Source: Planctomycetaceae bacterium (GTDB taxonomy: Bacteria > Planctomycetota > Planctomycetia > Planctomycetales > Planctomycetaceae). Taken from it: a stretch of 15,029 nucleotides of DNA. The position numbers were made by a program, and so were the translations under genes. Numbering within the stretch: position 1 is the stretch's first letter; each line of letters starts with the position of its first letter. The stretch covers positions 1 through 15,029 of the forward strand of contig WFOZ01000783.1 in NCBI GenBank assembly GCA_015487825.1, given 5' to 3'. The notes below the pieces were generated by a model. That model saw only the letters and a list, made by a program, of their open reading frames with translations, was not told the origin of the DNA and searched no databases. Of the stretch, positions 13,922-15,029 are shown one piece after another.

Positions 13922-15029
13922 TCAGCGGACAGATAACGAATTGACTGCTACAACAACATATTCGATTTTCTCCCGGCGTTGTGTAAATCGAATCGCTAAA
14001 TGTGCATCAGGGTAGTTCCAGATTAGAATGGTCTGTCTGGCAGATGCAATTCGAGAAACAGATTTTGGTGCTCCCAGAGAATTCGCAACCTGCTCGCGTG
14101 TCATTCCTTTTACAATTTTTCCGCTCAGCATCGCCTGTTGAATTTTATTGGGTCTCATGCCGGGAAGGGAACTTCGAGAAACCCACTGGTTATTGTTTTC
14201 AATATAATCTCGTTCAATCAGTTGCGAACGAAGCCCCTTGTCATCCGGGAAACGTTTAATCCCTGCAAGTAAAATCTCTTCCGTTTTCTTATGGTCAGAA
14301 AGCCATTGCTCATAATCTATCGCGGTAGCAACATAATCTGAAGGCCCGGCCTTGTTGAGTTGTGAAGCACGATGATCGAGCCACGTTTTCAGGGCAGTTA
14401 ATGCCATTTCCTGCTTGTTTTGTTCACGATAAATCCGAGCGACCTCAAGAACCTCGTTTCGACGGGCAGAGGTAATATTGTTCGAGCGGAACTGTAATGC
14501 CATTTGCCGAAATGACTCTGCCGTCTGCGGATCATCAGGCGCAATTTTCAAATAATCTTTTGCAACCGAATCGCCATTGCTACCATTTTTTTTCAAACGT
14601 CTGCGGTATTCTTCCTGCAGGACCTGTAGATAAAACAAACGGCTCAGTTGCCTGCGTGCGTGAGTATTCGCGTTTTGATAGGTCGCAAGCGGTTGTTTGC
14701 GAAAGCGATCAAAAATGACTCCCTGAAGTGAAGTTAAAGGGATCGTCCCTCCCGGAAGTTGCTTCCCAATCTGCTTTCGAAGATTTGTGAGAGCAGCCTC
14801 TGGCGTTTTCAAGGCAGTTGTCAGATTCAAATGAAATGATTCAAAAAGCAACGAATTGCTAAAACGATCAGGCAGTCCAAACCTGGCAGCTTTGGAAGCC
14901 AGTTCCTGCAGAAATGCAGGTGATACCGTTTTTTGCTGTTTCTTTTCAATCAGAATTCCTTTCTCCAGAAGGCTTAATCCGAGTTGCTGAAGCGTCTGGT
15001 CATCGTAGAATTTGCCTCGCTTGATAGAC
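13922..15029 (-). CDS. TPR-like protein with C-terminal BamE/SmpA-like domain, N-terminus outside the window
   Basis: The frame is open from the right edge (first full codon at 15028-15026) to TGA 13924-13922, giving 368 visible residues. A start at 14851 would be arbitrary because coding character continues upstream (KFYDDQTLQQLGLSLLEKG). The visible part is mostly helical and basic. Residues about 170-270 look like degenerate TPR helices (VARIYREQNKQEMALTALKTWLDH; ILLAGIKRFPDDKGLRSQL). Residues about 290-365 resemble the BamE/SmpA-OmlA fold: the hallmark KIVKGMTREQVANSLGAP, then an IWNY strand and a LAIRF strand. In proteobacteria BamE is an outer-membrane lipoprotein of the beta-barrel assembly machine. 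Here the domain is fused to a large helical protein, so an assembly or scaffolding role at the envelope is only inferred. Any signal peptide lies outside the window. Confidence 0.85.
   Translation of the reverse strand, partial: SIKRGKFYDDQTLQQLGLSLLEKGILIEKKQQKTVSPAFLQELASKAARFGLPDRFSNSLLFESFHLNLTTALKTPEAALTNLRKQIGKQLPGGTIPLTSLQGVIFDRFRKQPLATYQNANTHARRQLSRLFYLQVLQEEYRRRLKKNGSNGDSVAKDYLKIAPDDPQTAESFRQMALQFRSNNITSARRNEVLEVARIYREQNKQEMALTALKTWLDHRASQLNKAGPSDYVATAIDYEQWLSDHKKTEEILLAGIKRFPDDKGLRSQLIERDYIENNNQWVSRSSLPGMRPNKIQQAMLSGKIVKGMTREQVANSLGAPKSVSRIASARQTILIWNYPDAHLAIRFTQRREKIEYVVVAVNSLSVR

Overview
The window looks like chromosomal DNA from a planctomycete (phylum Planctomycetota; genus not determinable from sequence alone). 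The strongest pointers are the N-terminal 'EEMEQRMLLSG' motif of the giant protein, which matches the short planctomycete-specific extracellular-protein motif (consensus like LExRxLLSG), and a J-like/MshEN fusion beside a shortened Hsp70. Every well-supported gene is on the minus strand. Only the tail of one plus-strand gene is seen, at the left edge.

Layout, left to right. 1-179: C-terminal tail of a plus-strand gene, very basic and disordered. 180-382: convergent intergenic region with a 12-bp hairpin. 383-1405 (minus): membrane-anchored protein with a J-domain-like N-terminus lacking HPD, an MshEN (GspE N-terminal) domain, a Lys/Ser linker and two C-terminal TM helices. It most likely starts at a TTG. 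1493-3070 (minus): 525-aa Hsp70-family protein with a complete ATPase domain and a beta substrate-binding domain but no helical lid. These two form an apparent chaperone/co-chaperone operon. 3071-3498: its likely promoter, and a clear intrinsic terminator for the gene upstream. 3499-12504 (minus): a 3001-aa extracellular multidomain protein with two separate metzincin-type zinc protease domains, PPC-like beta domains, six cadherin-like repeats, two jelly-roll-like modules and a C-terminal array of 49-residue FG-GAP/VCBS-like calcium-loop repeats. 12505-13211: 707 bp without a convincing gene, holding the giant gene's leader and upstream region with a 14-bp palindrome, plus a 143-bp miniature element with IS66-type ends and a perfect 8-bp target duplication. 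13212-13763 (minus): small four-helix membrane protein of unknown function. 13922 to the right edge (minus): C-terminal 368 residues of a TPR-like protein ending in a BamE/SmpA-like domain.

How the parts may relate: the Hsp70 and J-like protein probably work together at the inner face of a membrane, with the J-like protein as the anchored partner. The giant protein is probably exported and acts in adhesion and/or proteolysis at the cell surface. It has its own terminator, so a functional link with the chaperone pair is only suggested by adjacency. The points most worth a second look are the HPD-less membrane-anchored J/MshEN protein with a lidless Hsp70, the G10 tract inside the Hsp70 phosphate-2 motif, the dual-protease giant protein with recently duplicated repeats, and the IS66-like miniature element.
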